Notes: a model not told the origin generated them from the letters alone. 64,000 nucleotides of DNA from Iris pallida (GCA_029216955.1 JANAVB010006998.1:1497800-1561799); one strand, 5' to 3'. Counted from the stretch's first letter, positions 43,345 through 56,117 are shown. Made by a program: numbers and translations.

Positions 43345-45785
43345 CATATAACGTATATTCAAAAACTATAAAAATGTAAACCTACATTACATTACTCATA
43401 TTCATGCATCCTACATACTTGCATTTATATATTTAGTCACATAGACTAACATGTATATAGGTAAAATAGAGAGAGGGGAGGAAAGAAGAGTGTGTGTGTG
43501 TGAATACATAAACAGAGGAAAACATGTGTGAGTGATATGGTGAACTGTCTTAGGTTCTCAGAACCAAGGTACAGGCTAATATACAAATACACATGCATAT
43601 ACCAACCTTATCTCCGAAATCAACCTGGGGAAACAAAAGAAGCTCAAGAATATACATGCATATCTATCTAGTGTTCAGTCACATGGATATAGGGGGTGTC
43701 ATATGAATGTGAAGTGAGTGTAGTGTCAAGTGTGACGTGTGTATGCTGTCAGATATGTGTGTGTGTATGTGTCATAGGCATATCAAGTTGTGCAGAAAAA
43801 ATATAATGTTTGGATACATATGGAAAGTGCTCAACTCTGGTGGCATATGAAAACTGAATCTCAGGTTCTCTGTAAAGAGCCACAACTCCTCATTCAGATC
43901 AACATCAACATTACTAACATCATTTTCATGTTACATTATATTAACACAACCTGTGTATCAGTCGACTTGGACAGTCAACATAGCCAAAACATAATTTACA
44001 CTCAAACTTGTATAACATATAAAACCCAGATATATAGACATAAATGCATACTTGTATACATATATTAAACTTCACAAATTATCATTTAAAATAGTTTAAT
44101 TAACATTTTAAATGTCAGAATATAGGGATACTGCACCCGTATCAGAAAATCACCCCCAAACCTTAAATTTACCATTCGAAATGTAATTAAATATCAAATT
44201 TGTGGTTGGTAATGATTCGTGTATATGTATACGTGTCATACAAGTCATCTTGTGTCCATAAGAGTGGACACAACGTGTCCAATTGAATCGAAACAGACAG
44301 TATACAGAGTGCTAGACACTGCATCGTACGGCCAGTTCAAGGCTTCGTGGACACGACACAGTGTCCCAGTGTCCACGTGGTTGTGCACACGCGTTCGACA
44401 GGTGTAGGGGTAGGTCATAGGGTGCCTGTACAGTGTCCTCGACATGTCTGTATGGGACACAAAAAACATATCAGAGGCACTGTACTGACTGCATATACAG
44501 AGTATATAATTAGTGCACGTGTCCCTGCTCCCTCGATACGACACGATACCGTATCAAACTTCTAGGGTGTCGTGTCAGTCACTAGCCCTACGTGTATACC
44601 AAGTATCGTATCAAACCGTGTCGTGTCGTGTCCTACAAAGAGCCCGAGCAATAGGACACCTGACCGAGCCTTCGTGCAGCGAGTTCGTGTCCGTTTTGGA
44701 CACGGACACGGCTCGAATTGTGATCAGAGCATGGGGATTCGTGAATAAACACAAAGGGCTACAAATCACTTCAAACAGAAATTAAAAATAATAAAATAAA
44801 ACTCACATTGGCATTTCATCAAACACCCATTCAAGAACACTGATACGTGTCCGATACGGACACCAAATGGATACGGTTTCCTACCAAACATGCAGGACAG
44901 CTAGGGTATACCTAAATGAATGCAAATATGGAAAGAAATTGGAAATTTAAATGAGTTTGATAGGTTTTACCGATTGAGGGTGAAACCTCAATGAAGGCTT
45001 AATGAAATGAGAGCTTTTCTCCAACTTGCAATGTTCCCAAGCTTCCAAATCCTTGCTAGCTATCAAAATTGGTATCCTCTACTGTAGGGGAGTCCAATGC
45101 AATTGGTTTGGTCCAATTTGGAGAAGAAATGGAGAATTTGTTGAAGGTTTGGGGAAGAACAATATTAGGGCTTTATGTTGGTATTTAAAAAGAGGCAAGA
45201 ACTTTGATGATGTGATTAAATAGGGGTGTGGGCTCTTCATGTCTATTGATAAAGGCTAGGATTTGGGTTTTAGATGAGTGGCTAAGGCTTCTCTACCTAA
45301 ATTTAGGCTAATCAAAGGCTCACATCAAAAGTAGGCTTCTTAACATGTAGCCAAAATATCTTATGGACATAATATCTAGATATTAATCTAACTTAACAAT
45401 TAAGTCTCGAACCTTCTAACAAACCTCCATGAGCATCATTAGCATCTAGGTTAGGTCAAAACTAGGTTAGTCTCTAATAAAATGATTAGCACCATAATAA
45501 TCAATCAAAATTAATTTTTATTAAAAAGTCCAAAATGACCAAAATATCCCAAGGCTAGAAAGTTGCAATTAGTCATCCCAATCACATGGTTAGGTCCCCG
45601 TGGTCATGGTTAGTCTCTAGGTCATGCAGTCTCTAGGGTTATACTAGCAAAATATCAAAATCACAAGTCATTGATTTAAATAGTTTTAAATTGATTAAAA
45701 ATCACTAAAAATCATATCATGATTTAAAAATGATTAAAAATACAAAAGTTTGAAATTACCCTCATTTTAGAAACTGGGTGCTACA
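41905..45785 (-). repeat. 3' LTR of the gag-only Tekay-like element
   Basis: On the minus strand it starts TGTAGCACCCAG and ends CGGATCGTGACA. It is 3881 bases. It carries GTGTCC/GGACAC palindromic words at about 44225-44870, a short TA array at 43311-43342 and TG runs near 43490 and 43750. Small frames here have no domain and are not genes. Confidence 0.8.
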
Positions 45786-46245
45786 AGTCTACCCTCTTTA
45801 GAAGAATTTCATCCTCAAAATTAAAATGGTCACACTCCTTCTAGGTCAAACCCCAAACAATCATAGTCTCAAAATCACACAGTTGATAATCATATGTGTA
45901 AGTCCAAAAATCATAATACTCAGAATCTTCGTCATGTTAGTGAGCAAGGCTACGATATTCACAGTCCTTGACTATGGTACATACCTCTAGAATCATGGTG
46001 TTTAAAATTTTTGCATTGCCGCATGCTTGGCCGCGAAAACCTTAAATTCCTACACCCGAGAAATACGTCCAAAATTCGACTATATGTCCTAACTATGCCA
46101 GCTAACATGACTAGAAGACTCTAGATTCCTTAACTAAGGCGACCTAGCCTATACGACTTATCTCAAAAAAAATTTAATCACAATGAAACACCGAAACAAA
46201 ATTTATCAACCAACAAGGAACAGATGGAATCGAATTTCAAGACAG
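45786..46245 (-). other. Polypurine tract and untranslated stretch of the gag-only element
   Basis: The first bases right of the LTR (45786-45830), read on the minus strand, give the GAGGATGAAATTC...AAGAGGGTAGACT tract typical of Tekay/Del elements. The rest holds no open frame. It is where pol would end in a complete element. Confidence 0.65.
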
Positions 46246-47373
46246 TTATAAGGAGGCAATTGCGAAAATAGAATTGAAAAGATTGGAACCTGCAATCAGC
46301 TCTCCTACTGCTTGTGCATCCTCGACTGTCATGGCGAAAGATTGCCCTTGCTGGCCTTCCCTAGCCTGCTGCTGATGCTGGACAAACCTATTTTGTTGTG
46401 TTTGCATGGCTGGTCCCTTCTGCTGCCCTGTAGGAGCCCTAGCTCCTGCTGCTGCCTGAGCTAATCGTACCAAGTTCTTGGGAAACTCCCTCAACTTATT
46501 TTCTGCTGAACCACAAAGTAAACACAGGCCCAGCCTCTTTCTGCAGTCATCCTACCCTTGACCGTGCTTCTTACATAAGTTACATATAGTGTGCTGATGC
46601 TGCCTGGGTACCTGCTGGTAAAGTACGTGTCCCTGGCACTGAAATGGCTGCTGAACTGGCCTCTGCTGGATGTGAGCGCGCTTGGCCAACCCTGCACTAA
46701 AACTAGCCCCTAAGGCATCACTGCCCCTCTTCGGCCTCAGACCGTAGTCCTCCTCTGCAATCTGAGCATCCATCAGAATCTTCTCAAATGTCATATCGCG
46801 ACGCCCAGAAGTGCGAGAGTGCATTGCGTGAATCAGGCCCCTCCTGAACTTGCGTGCCTTCTCTTCCTCATCCTGAATCATCCCTGGAGCGAATCGACTC
46901 AGGCGAAAGAACTCTACCGTATACTCGTCCACAGACGAGTTCCCCTGTACCAGTCATGCAAACTGGTTCTCCAGCACGCTAAGAGCTACATCATGATAGA
47001 ACTTCTCTTTGAATAGCCTCCGAAAGTTCTCCCATGTCAATCCTCTAACTGACGCACATGGATCCGTACGGTACCATGTCAAAGCGATATCAATGAACTG
47101 ACTAGCCGCGGCTGACACCCACACCCTCTTCGGAAGCTCTGCTAGATCCAAACTCCGCTCAACATCCTCTAGCCAGTCGTCGGAATAAAGAATGCCCTTA
47201 GTCCCCTTGAACTCCCAGGGTACCATCTTCTTGAAATCTAGCACTGATCCAGGCCTCAGTTGCTGCTGATGCGGCTCTTGGCCGTGAGCTCCCTGAACCG
47301 GAGCTGTATCAACCTTCTCGACCGCTGCTAGTACAAGTTGATAAGCATTCTCCATGCTCTGCCTCATAGTCAC
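46246..47373 (-). pseudogene. Tekay-like gag with zinc knuckle
   Basis: This is one frame with stops at 46954 and 46552. The gag domain shows VPWEFKGTKG, WLEDVERSLDLAELP, ALTWYRTDPC, WENFRRLFKEKFY, then VDEYTVEFFRLSRFAPGMI, KARKFRRGL and EDYGLRPKRG. A knuckle CNLCKKHGQG-stop-DDC (C-x2-C-x4... H) and a second CLLC follow, then a Gln-rich tail ending in VEDAQAVGELIAGS. In complete elements the protease begins right after this tail; here the sequence passes to the 3' untranslated stretch. Confidence 0.85.
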
Positions 47374-47438
47374 AGACTGCCGCAGAGATGCCTCAGTCTG
47401 CGCTCTTTAGTCCCCATCATCTGCTGGAGGAGCGCAAA

Positions 47439-48847
47439 TGTAGAAGCATGGAAAAATATTAAATAAATTCATATACGGTCAGGAAATCAGCCTCATGCGG
47501 CTCATAGCTGAAGGAGCCTTCATGCGCCTCAAAAGGCTCGAGAGCTTCATGCGGCTCAATAAGATGAAAGGGAAGCCACGTGGCCTCATGCAGTGGGCCA
47601 TAAATGCTCTAAGTAGTTAGCTTGTTAATTACCCTGACACAGTGGCAGCTCTGACAATGATGGATTGATAGCTCTGACATAAAGTAGAAATGATGACCCT
47701 CGACGTGCTCCTAGAAAGACGAGGAAACTCTTTACAGCTGGCACGATCCATTTTTAAAACACTTTATACGGCTCAATTGCAAGGACGTATATACGGCTCA
47801 GTTGCAAGGGTCTCTATGCGGCTCAGTTGCAAGGGCCTTCATGCGGCTCAGTTGCAAGTGCCTCCATGCGGCCCAGACTAAAGGACGTCTATGCGACTCA
47901 GTTGCAAGGGTCTCTATGCGGCTCAGTTGCAAGGGCCTTCATGCAGCTCAGTTTCAAGGGCCTCCATGCGGCCCAGACTAAAGGACGTCCATGCGGCTCG
48001 AATTAGAGGACGTCCATGCGGCTCAAATAAAAGGATGTCCATGCGGTTCAGAGTGAAGGACTTCCATGCGGCTCAGATCAAAGGACTCCCATGCGGTTCA
48101 AGGCCATGCTCATGCGGCTCACAACAGTTGGGACACGTGGCAGGAATTAATTAAAGCCCAACAATTCAGATTTTTGGCGATCAACATAACTGGCAGTTGG
48201 CATACATGGCAAGAGATTGACCAACATTTATTCATTCGGATTTGCTGATATTAACAAATCATCATGAGGCATATTTATTGCAATCAATATTAACTGCCCA
48301 TGCAGATTTGTTGCAATCAACATTAATTGCTCATACAAATTTGGTGCAATCAACATTAACTACCACAGATTTGTTACAGTCAAGATTAACGGCCCAGATT
48401 AATTGCCAACAAAATAAGATCAAGGCAAATCGTAATCAATTCCTAACCGCCCACTTTTCAAGGAGCAATCATTGTAAAACTTACTTATCATACCCCACTC
48501 CTATAAATAGTAATATGCAATTCCCTTACAAACAGGTGGACACATAGAAAGACAGAGGCACGCACAGAGAGAGCGGCGGCGCACAGGATAATCTTTCCAC
48601 ATATCCCGAGGGCATTTCTTCATCAGAGCCAAGGCTACATTCGATCGTCCAAGGAGTAAGGCAGAGTTAATAGCACTCTCCTGAGCCTCTACCGTCACCC
48701 CCAGAATTAAAAATAAACAATTGTACTTAGATTGCTGTACCTAGGTTTTTATTCCTAGGCTTTCTTTGTACGAGCGAGTTTATATTGTGAGTCTAAGTTC
48801 AGTCCTCCGATAAAACTGTTCTGTACTTTTAAAATCAATGCCAAACA
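47439..48847 (+). repeat. Element D 5' LTR
   Basis: It starts TGTAGAAGCATGG as in B and ends CCAAACA. The word array ATGCGGCTCAG runs at about 47493-48122 in more than fifteen copies, several in a 27-base unit (GTTGCAAGGGCCTTC). TATA box CTATAAATAG is at 48501-48510. It is 1409 bases, shorter than B's LTR. Confidence 0.88.
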
Positions 48848-48850
48848 CGA

Positions 48851-48866
48851 TGGCGACTCTGCTGGG
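48851..48866 (+). other. Primer-binding site of element D
   Basis: tggcgactctgctggg, identical in its first 16 bases to that of B, three bases after the LTR end. Confidence 0.75.
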
Positions 48867-48936
48867 AACCCACTTCTCTACGGATGAGGAGTTGGTGATA
48901 CAATCGGACGCAGCCAAACTTGGCTCCACTTAACAG

Positions 48937-50691
48937 ATGCTGGTCGTCCGGTTCGACCAGCAGGCGTTTGAAGAAATGCTCTCCGACGGGAGCGATGGCC
49001 CAGTCCAGCGGCGAGCCCGCACGAAGAAGGCTCGCAGGGAGTGTAGGCCCAAATCATTCGCTCCTCCCCAAGCTCTGGACGGAGTACTCTCTGGTGCCCA
49101 AGACGGCGGAGAAGTCTCGCAGGCGGCCCTACTTTGAACCATAGAGGACTCTACTGTCCCCAAGTCCGACAGAGGAAAACACTACGATGCTGGACTTGCA
49201 GGGGCAAAGAAAAACTCTGTGCAGTTCAAGAAGAAGCCGCAAAAGGGCGCCGGTCACATGAAGGCTCATGCGGCCACAGAAGCCTGCCACAGGCAGAAGG
49301 CTCATGCGGCCAACACTTCCAACTGCATAAAGGAGGCTCATGCGGCCAAAACTTCCAGCCGCATGAAGGAGGTTCATGCGGCCACGACTGCCAGACGCAT
49401 GGAGACTCCTTATGCGGCTACCGCTTCTAGCCGCATACAAAAGATTCATACGACCACACATGCCAGCCGCATGCAGACCTCCTGCACGGCCACCAATCCC
49501 AGCCGCATACCATCTCCTCCATACGGCTCACGGTCAGTCTTTGACCGCCTCTCATGCGGTCATGACCTTAGAAGTTCTCAGAAGGTTGTGCCAAACTCTG
49601 TGACGTACCACTTGGACTCTTCCTACTATGCACTCTCAGGTGCTAGAGGAAAGAAGTCTAGGACAACGCGGTCTCGTCGAGCTCAGTCAGCTATCCCAAC
49701 TTCTGACTATCAGGGCGTCCCACTGACTATTATGCGGGTCCCTGATGGAAAGTTGTATAAAACTATCCGTGTCCAGCCTCCGGCGGCCAACAAACGTGAT
49801 AGTTATCAAGAACCTCCCAACAATGATCAGGGGCAAGTACTTGTACTACCCCCACATCAGGAAGCATGCAGGATGCCAACACGCTCATGTGCTCAGGACT
49901 TCCGGGCCCATAAAATGAGTGACTTGTGCAACATGATTCTTCGCAAATGCAAGGAAAGAGACAAAAACTTTGTGTACAGAGAGTCCTTTCGTAGACATCA
50001 CTGCACTCAAGTCATTGTCAACTGCTGCTGCAGCAAGGCGACCACACAAGAGGAGCGGCGATCCGTCTTCCAACGACTGCAACACCCAAGCTCAGAAGAC
50101 GAGGTGCTTCTCGTCGCCTCCTGTAATTCTGCTCAGAAGATCCCTGGCAGCGGGAGAGGAAAGAAAACAAACGTCTCCAACCCGAAAATTTCAACCAAGA
50201 AACTCTCTTCTAAGCGGTTGTCTACGACCATTACGGGGGGAGTTTTCTAAGGTACTCGCTCAAAGACAAAATCTGCCACACTTAGAGATTCGTCGTCCAC
50301 ATCTCTGGGAGGCGCTGGAACCGGGGGTAGCACTCCTTCGAACATCTACGACAATTCGGTGTACCAAGAAGATAATCCAGGCAAAATAGTTCCCTCAACA
50401 GATGCAGCTGGTTCAGACGTCCCCGAGGACGTCCACAATTCTCAAGACGAGACAAGCTCTGAAGCTGGGGGTACCACTCCTTCTAAGTTCGAACCAGTAG
50501 AAAATATTCCCATATATCCTAACGACTTCTCTGTACAAGGGTATGACTCAGAAGGCACGTCCTCAACCGTTCCTTCCATCTCTCCTCATGTGAGGACGGT
50601 GTGTATGACGGACAACAACCAAGACGGTCCCAGTGATCGCCAACACATCGATACTCTGGAAGGCCATTTCTGCTCTATGTACGAGCGATAG
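48937..50691 (+). pseudogene. Element D leader and start of gag (deleted)
   Basis: The leader begins LVVRFDQQAFEEMLSDG and breaks with a stop at 49135 and a frame change. The segment 49219-50250 shows the SRMKEVHAAT-type repeats, SVFDRLSC, VNCCC and RRSVFQRLQHP blocks in the same order as B. After TAA 50248 the same frame goes to 50359-50668, with DNNQDGPSDRQHIDTLE at the beginning of gag. There it jumps straight into the first RNase H. The gag core, protease and RT are absent. Confidence 0.8.
49255..49565 (+). repeat. Alternating ATGCGGC / GCCGCAT words in the D leader
   Basis: About fifteen copies of the word in both orientations lie at the position of those in B at 11278-11598, better preserved here. 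Confidence 0.85.
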
Positions 50692-51290
50692 AACATTCTT
50701 TCGGTGCTCTGCTAGCACAAAACAATGATACAGGCCATGAGCAAGCTATATACTACCCCAGTCGAAAGATGATGGGGCCAGAGTACAGGTACACTGCCGT
50801 AGAGAAAGAGTACCTTGCTTTGGTTTTTGCCATTCAGAAGATGCGACACTACGTCACGGGATAAACCATACACGTGATATCACAAGTCAACCCTCTCAGG
50901 GTCCTCATGACCAAACCAGGGGCACTCAGCTCTCGCCTTGCTACTTGGGTGATATTATTGTCTCCATATCACATGATTTTTGTCCCACAGAAGGCTGTTA
51001 AAGGTCAGGCTCTGGCAGACTTTTTAGTAGCCCATCCAGGCTCGGAAACAACTAGAATATACGAAGAAATACCAAACAAGGTCGCCAATTCAAATACGGT
51101 CTCCCATAATGCCATCTGGCAAATGTTCTTCGTTGGCGCTTCGAGAACTGGGCCCAAGGGCAATATCGTTGCTGGAATCGGAGTGGTGCTGATTTCTTCC
51201 TCCGGGCTGGTGATCAATCGGGCTTACTCCCTCACAGAGCCCTGTTCAAACAATGTGGCCGAGTACAACGCTTTAGTCATTGACCTCTGA
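50669..51290 (+). pseudogene. Element D first RNase H and start of the second
   Basis: It reads FLLYVRAIEHSFGALLAQNN, YYPSRKMMGPEYRYTAVEKE and IQKMRHYVTG, then a TAA replacing Q near 50863, and continues into QALADFLVAHPGSETTRIYEE and FFVGASRTG. The first catalytic Asp of the second RNase H is replaced (FFVGAS versus FFDGTS in B). Its third acidic position reads YGNSS. Confidence 0.85.
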
Positions 51291-51388
51291 CTTGTAAAGG
51301 AGCTGGGGGTAGAGTATCTTGAAGCATACGGCAATTCGAGTTAATCGTCAATCAGATCCGGGGTTCATACGAGTTTTGCCATGAAGAT

Positions 51389-52890
51389 ATGATACCTTAT
51401 CACCAAATAGCGATCGACATCATCTCGTCCTTGGAAGGATTCTTCATAGAACATGTTCCTAGACTCCAGAATATTGAGGCTGATGCCCTAGCAGGCCTGG
51501 CCGCTTTCCAAGCAGTACCAAATTATGCTCACCATCTGGTTGACATAATAGGTCGTGAATTGGTCTGCCCCAAGAATAATGTTCAATGTGTTGAGAGTTA
51601 CTCCTCTCTGGCGGTCGACGAAGCACCAGACTGGAGACAACCATTCATCGACTTAGTAGTCTATAATATTCTGCCAGAGAATCCGAAGGAAGCCACTTCT
51701 ATCAGAAGACGTTCCCTCAGGTTCTTCTACGATACAGAGACGAAAATGCTGTATCGGCGATCATATGATGGATTACTGCTTCGGTGTCTGTCAAATACAG
51801 AAGCCAAGGAAGCTGTACGCGAAGCTCACGACGGCGTCTGCGGGGCCCATCAGCCCGACCCAAAATTATAAGACCGTCTTCGCCGAATGGGCTATTACTG
51901 GCCCACGATGGTTGCAGATGCGATAGACTATGCATGAAAATGCAAAGCCTACCAAGTCCACGCAGATTTCATCCATCAACCATCCGAGTTCTTACATCCG
52001 ACGGTGGCATCCTGGCCCTTTGAAGCATAGGAATGGACATCATTGGTCTGATCACTCCGTCTTCGTCTAGGGACATCACTTCATACTCGCAATCACAGAT
52101 TACTTCTCCAAACGGAAGAAGGCTATTCCACTGGCAGAAGTCAAGACTTCAAACGTGATCAGCTTTCTCAAGCATCACGTCATCTATCGCTTTGGACTTC
52201 CCCGAAGGATCATCCACGACAACGGTCCACAGTTCGCAAGCCACACCTTCTATCGATTCTACGACAAACACCGGATCCAGAATGTTGCTTCAACGCTGTA
52301 CAATCCGACAGCGAATGAGTTGGCAGAAGCGTTCAATAAAACTATAATCAAGCTGCTCAAGAAGTTCGTGTCTTCCAACAAATGTGACTGGAATGAGAAG
52401 CTTGGTGAATGCTTATGGGCTTACCGTACTACAGTACGGACGACAACTGGGAACAAACCATTCTTTCTGGTGTATGAGAGTGAGGCAGTTCTCCCACTAG
52501 AGACTCAGATCCCCTCGCTCCGCGTCGCCCTCACCTACCGATTGACGATGGATGATAATCACCATCGCCGGTTACAAGAGTTGGAGTCTCTGGATGAGAA
52601 GCGTCTATTAGCTCAACAACGAATCGAGCTGTACCAAGCACGTATCTCGGGAGCTTTTAATAAGAAAGTTAAAATCAGAACATTCCAAGTAGGCGACCTC
52701 GTTCTGGAAGTTCAGAGGCCGATGGTTATGACTCATAAAACTGCCAGTAAATTCCAACCAAAGTAGGAAGACCCATTTGTCATCAAGGTTGTATTCTCAA
52801 ATGGTGCTTACTGTCTCGTAAAACAAAATGGAGACTTGCTCATGTTGCCCATCAACGGCAAGTTCCTGAAGAAGTATTATGTCTAAAATG
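51389..52890 (+). pseudogene. Element D second RNase H end and integrase
   Basis: It continues EADALAGLAAFQAVPNY, the AHDGVCGAHQPDPKL zinc end, a TAA, then LRRMGYYWPTMVADA, with a TGA near 51936 and a one-base deletion near 52029 that destroys the first catalytic region. The segment 52155-52766 keeps IIHDNGPQF and ELAEAFNKTII and the C-terminal domain to KFQPK; a TAG at 52764 comes before the GKFLKKYYV end at about 52885. Confidence 0.85.
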
Positions 52891-52904
52891 ACATTCTCCA
52901 AATC

Positions 52905-53135
52905 CCAGGTTGTTGAGTTACGTACCCTCCGGTACCACTGAACTTACATTCTGACTCCAAATCCAACATTGTTGAGTTATGTACCCTCTGGTACCGCTAA
53001 ACTTACATTATGACTCCAAATCCCAGAATGTTGAGTTATGTACCCTATGGTACCGTTGAACTCGTATTCTGACTCCAAATCTCCTAGATTGTTGAGTTTT
53101 GTACCCGCAGGTACCAATGAACTTACACTCTGGTC
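52905..53135 (+). repeat. Four imperfect 60-base direct repeats, element D
   Basis: The unit is GTTGAGTTATGTACCCTCTGGTACC and following bases, repeated four times directly after integrase, as in B at 17804-18030. The two elements share the layout but not the exact unit. Confidence 0.8.
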
Positions 53136-53810
53136 ACTCCAGATGAATCTATATCGCATCTTTTAGGTAGTAAATCATGTATGATCATAGGTCTGAACTT
53201 TCTTCCTAAAAAAGCTCCCTCCTCATGATCCAATACCCGCACTTTCAGTGCATAAAAAGGGTAACAGATCCACAAATTTCTCGAAACAACCACGTCGATG
53301 CTACCTCTGAGTTGTTTTCACTTCCATCAAAAATAAGCCACCCCTCATATAGAACTTCTACGTCCTCATTACCTCTGAGTTGTTCTATGTACCCTTCATA
53401 GATCCCACTCCTGCCACGTCCTCATTACCTCTGAGTAGGAAGGCTCCATCGAAGAAACCTTTATATTTTCTACGTCCTCATTACCTCTGAGTAAATATGT
53501 TGGTTTTCTCTTATCTTATTATCCGTATCCAAAACCAGGATACGCCAAGGATAATAGGTCCACAAAAACTCCCCCATTAGGGCAACCACTACAAAGCAAA
53601 GAAGGGAGAGAATGTATTCCGTTCATTCAAAATCAGTTACATTCACATGACTACATTTCATGAGCAAGCCAAAAAATTTCTCCAGACTTTCATTCGGACA
53701 AGAAAAAAAAAGATTACATTGGTGCCCAAAAGAAGCAAAACATAAACTACAGCTAAAGACAGACAAAAATATCAGGACAAAAGACGAACGTTTATGGGAA
53801 CCCATGAATC

Positions 53811-54063
53811 CTAGTTGTGGGGGCGCATATACCATTCCCTCAACCATTTTACATATGAAGGATCTATTTGAGTAAGATCCTCGTCCGGGACAGGATGGTC
53901 AGAACTCCCAATACTACCATCATCAAACTGGGGCTCCTCCTATACAGCAACTTCAATGTTGGGAGTATTTCCCTCCCCTATAGGCGCCAGCTCTTCTTTT
54001 TGTTTCTCCATTTTTGGTCTCACCCCTTCCTTAACGAACAATGACTCTAGTTTGATGAAATAA
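53811..54063 (-). pseudogene. Antisense gene tail of element D (truncated)
   Basis: The minus-strand frame runs in from the LTR junction at 54064, with FIKLESLFVKEGVRPKMEK, a TAG at 53940, then FDDGSIGSSDHPVPDEDL and WLREWYMRPHN, ending at TAG 53811. It is at the same place and strand as exon 4 of the antisense gene in B. I see no sequence similarity to B exon 4 beyond an acidic, charged character. Confidence 0.45.
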
Positions 54064-56090
54064 TGTAACGTCCCATTCCCAAAATACGTAGGACTAGGAA
54101 CGTAGACATGCCAGCTATATTCATACGAAGTATACTCCAATATATGGAAGCCTCGTATAAATACATAAGCTATAAAATGCAGTAGAACCATAACTAATCT
54201 CATCCACGCAAAATAAATGAATAGAAGATCTCATATAATCAACTATAAAATTGTTATTTGGTACATGTAGTTGGGCGGAGACAAATCCACTACCAACTAT
54301 GAAAAGAAATACATGATAAGTAAAAGAAAGATTTTGGCGAGCGAAGTGAAGACGATCCAAGTGCAATCATCCTCGAGAAATAGCTACGAATACGGCTAGA
54401 GCTAAAGCACCTGCGAAAGACAATAGCACACACCTGGCAAGACAACCAGGTCCTCAGAGGGACGTAACAAGACACATAATAGCATGCCATATAAACTGAA
54501 TAAATATTGCTCAATAAATAAGTCAATCAAATTTATAACATGGTCCAATACGCACCTACTGAACGAGCGTACCATCCCCCCAACCAATCAAGGACAGGAG
54601 ATGGTAAACTAATTCACAACGACGTATCTTTCCATGCTAAGAATCCGATATGGTATCCGGACCCCAACAAGGTTCAATACCTTCTCATCGAAGTAGTAAG
54701 TCACACCTACAACCAAACAAGGACAAGATGTGACAAACTAATTCGCGACAAGTTATTGTTCCAAGCCACGGTCAGATACAAGTACCCAAACCAAAAGTAC
54801 TCGTACCTAACGGATAGGGTATCCTACCATTCTAAGTGAAATATTGTTAAGAACAATCCTTCCTACGCATGGGCCCTGGCTGAATAGGATCGGCGTAGTC
54901 CCCCTTGGGCACCAGAGGCCCCATCAGGAAGAGCATGGGTCATCAACCCCGTATCTCCAGCGAAGAGTCCGGGTCACAAGGGAAGTGCATCGAAGCCCAT
55001 ACGCTAAGGAATTGTCCTCCCCGCCCAATGCCTACTGTGTTGCCTCCACAACACAAACCACTATAACCGCTAAGTCAATCTAGCATGCAATCTCTATTAG
55101 CGGTTATTTCTATCGCACGGCTTGTACGTACTGGTAGCCAGCCAATCACGTACTTCCGTGTTCTATATGTGACACACAACTTCGTGTTTACAACGTGTCA
55201 AGGCCAATGAATGCGACACACAAGGTGGTCCCTTAAATCTAGGTTTAATGTGAGAAAAATAATACACAGCAGGAAATATAAATGAACAGTTATGCCATGT
55301 ATCACAGTTTATTTTGCATGAAGAAAATAAGTAATGCATGAAAATATGAGCTAAAATAATTAAACAGCTAATGGCAAGGTGTCTTGCCTGGTAATACGCC
55401 TGGTGTGCTGCGATAATCATGGTGGCATAAACTGCAACTTCAGTGCAACAACTATACATGGAGACCTCGGATGGTGGCACAGATAGTTTCATTGGGTCCA
55501 GAAGGGTCGAATTAGTTAGGTTTGACACAAGGTAGACTTGAATTGGCGAGGGAATAGGAGTAATGGGATCTAGTTATGGGTGGAAGGATAGTTGAAGGAA
55601 ATACTATATATAATTTTAGATAAAACTATTTATAATATATTCGAAAACTAGTTGGAGTCTTAAATAATTATTGAAAACAACTAATGTCAAAAAAAAATCA
55701 TTTTTGGCTAAAACTCTAAGTTTTGCAAAAATAATATTCTAGGTCGAAACGGTATTTTCAAAATATATTTCTAGATAAATACGAAATAATTCTAGAAAAT
55801 TATTTAAGAATAAAACCTTAGTTTTGTCAAGTTAATACATTAAGAATGATAATATATTTTTATAAAAATTTTACTTAAATACTCTATATATATACAATAG
55901 AGAAACATACATTAGTCAAATATGTCATGAAGAATCAAAAAAAACCATTTTTACGCTAAAATTACTCTAAGGTCGTAGAAGTATAATTTTTGTAGAAGAA
56001 AAAAAATCTAAAAATATTGTAGGGCTACTGAGGTTTGTGAAAATTAATATTAGAAAATACTAATAGTCTTTATTTAATAAAATAGATTAA

Positions 56091-56117
56091 GATAATAATA
56101 ATACTAATAATAAAAAT

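Larger units (their letters stand above)
41905..47438 (-). mobile_element. Tekay/Del-like element with gag only
   Basis: On the minus strand the order is gag (46246-47373), a 440-base untranslated stretch with the typical AATTTTGAGGATGAAATTCTTCTAAAGAGGG polypurine context (read in parts), and the 3' LTR (41905-45785). Protease, RT, RNase H and integrase are missing between gag and the tract. Element D interrupts it at 47439, so the 5' LTR should lie right of the window. Confidence 0.8.
47439..54063 (+). mobile_element. Tat-lineage retrotransposon, element D (deleted relative of B, truncated right)
   Basis: LTR, PBS and leader are like those of B, then a large deletion (gag core to first RNase H) at about 50668, followed by RNase H, second RNase H, integrase, repeats and the tail of an antisense gene. 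The LTR at 54064 interrupts it. The left target flank is gcaaa. Confidence 0.88.

Noticed and set aside
42000..45785. Small frames such as 44245-44544 and 43790-44068
   Set aside because: They lie in LTR sequence, have no domain and are rich in codons produced by the GTGTCC repeats.
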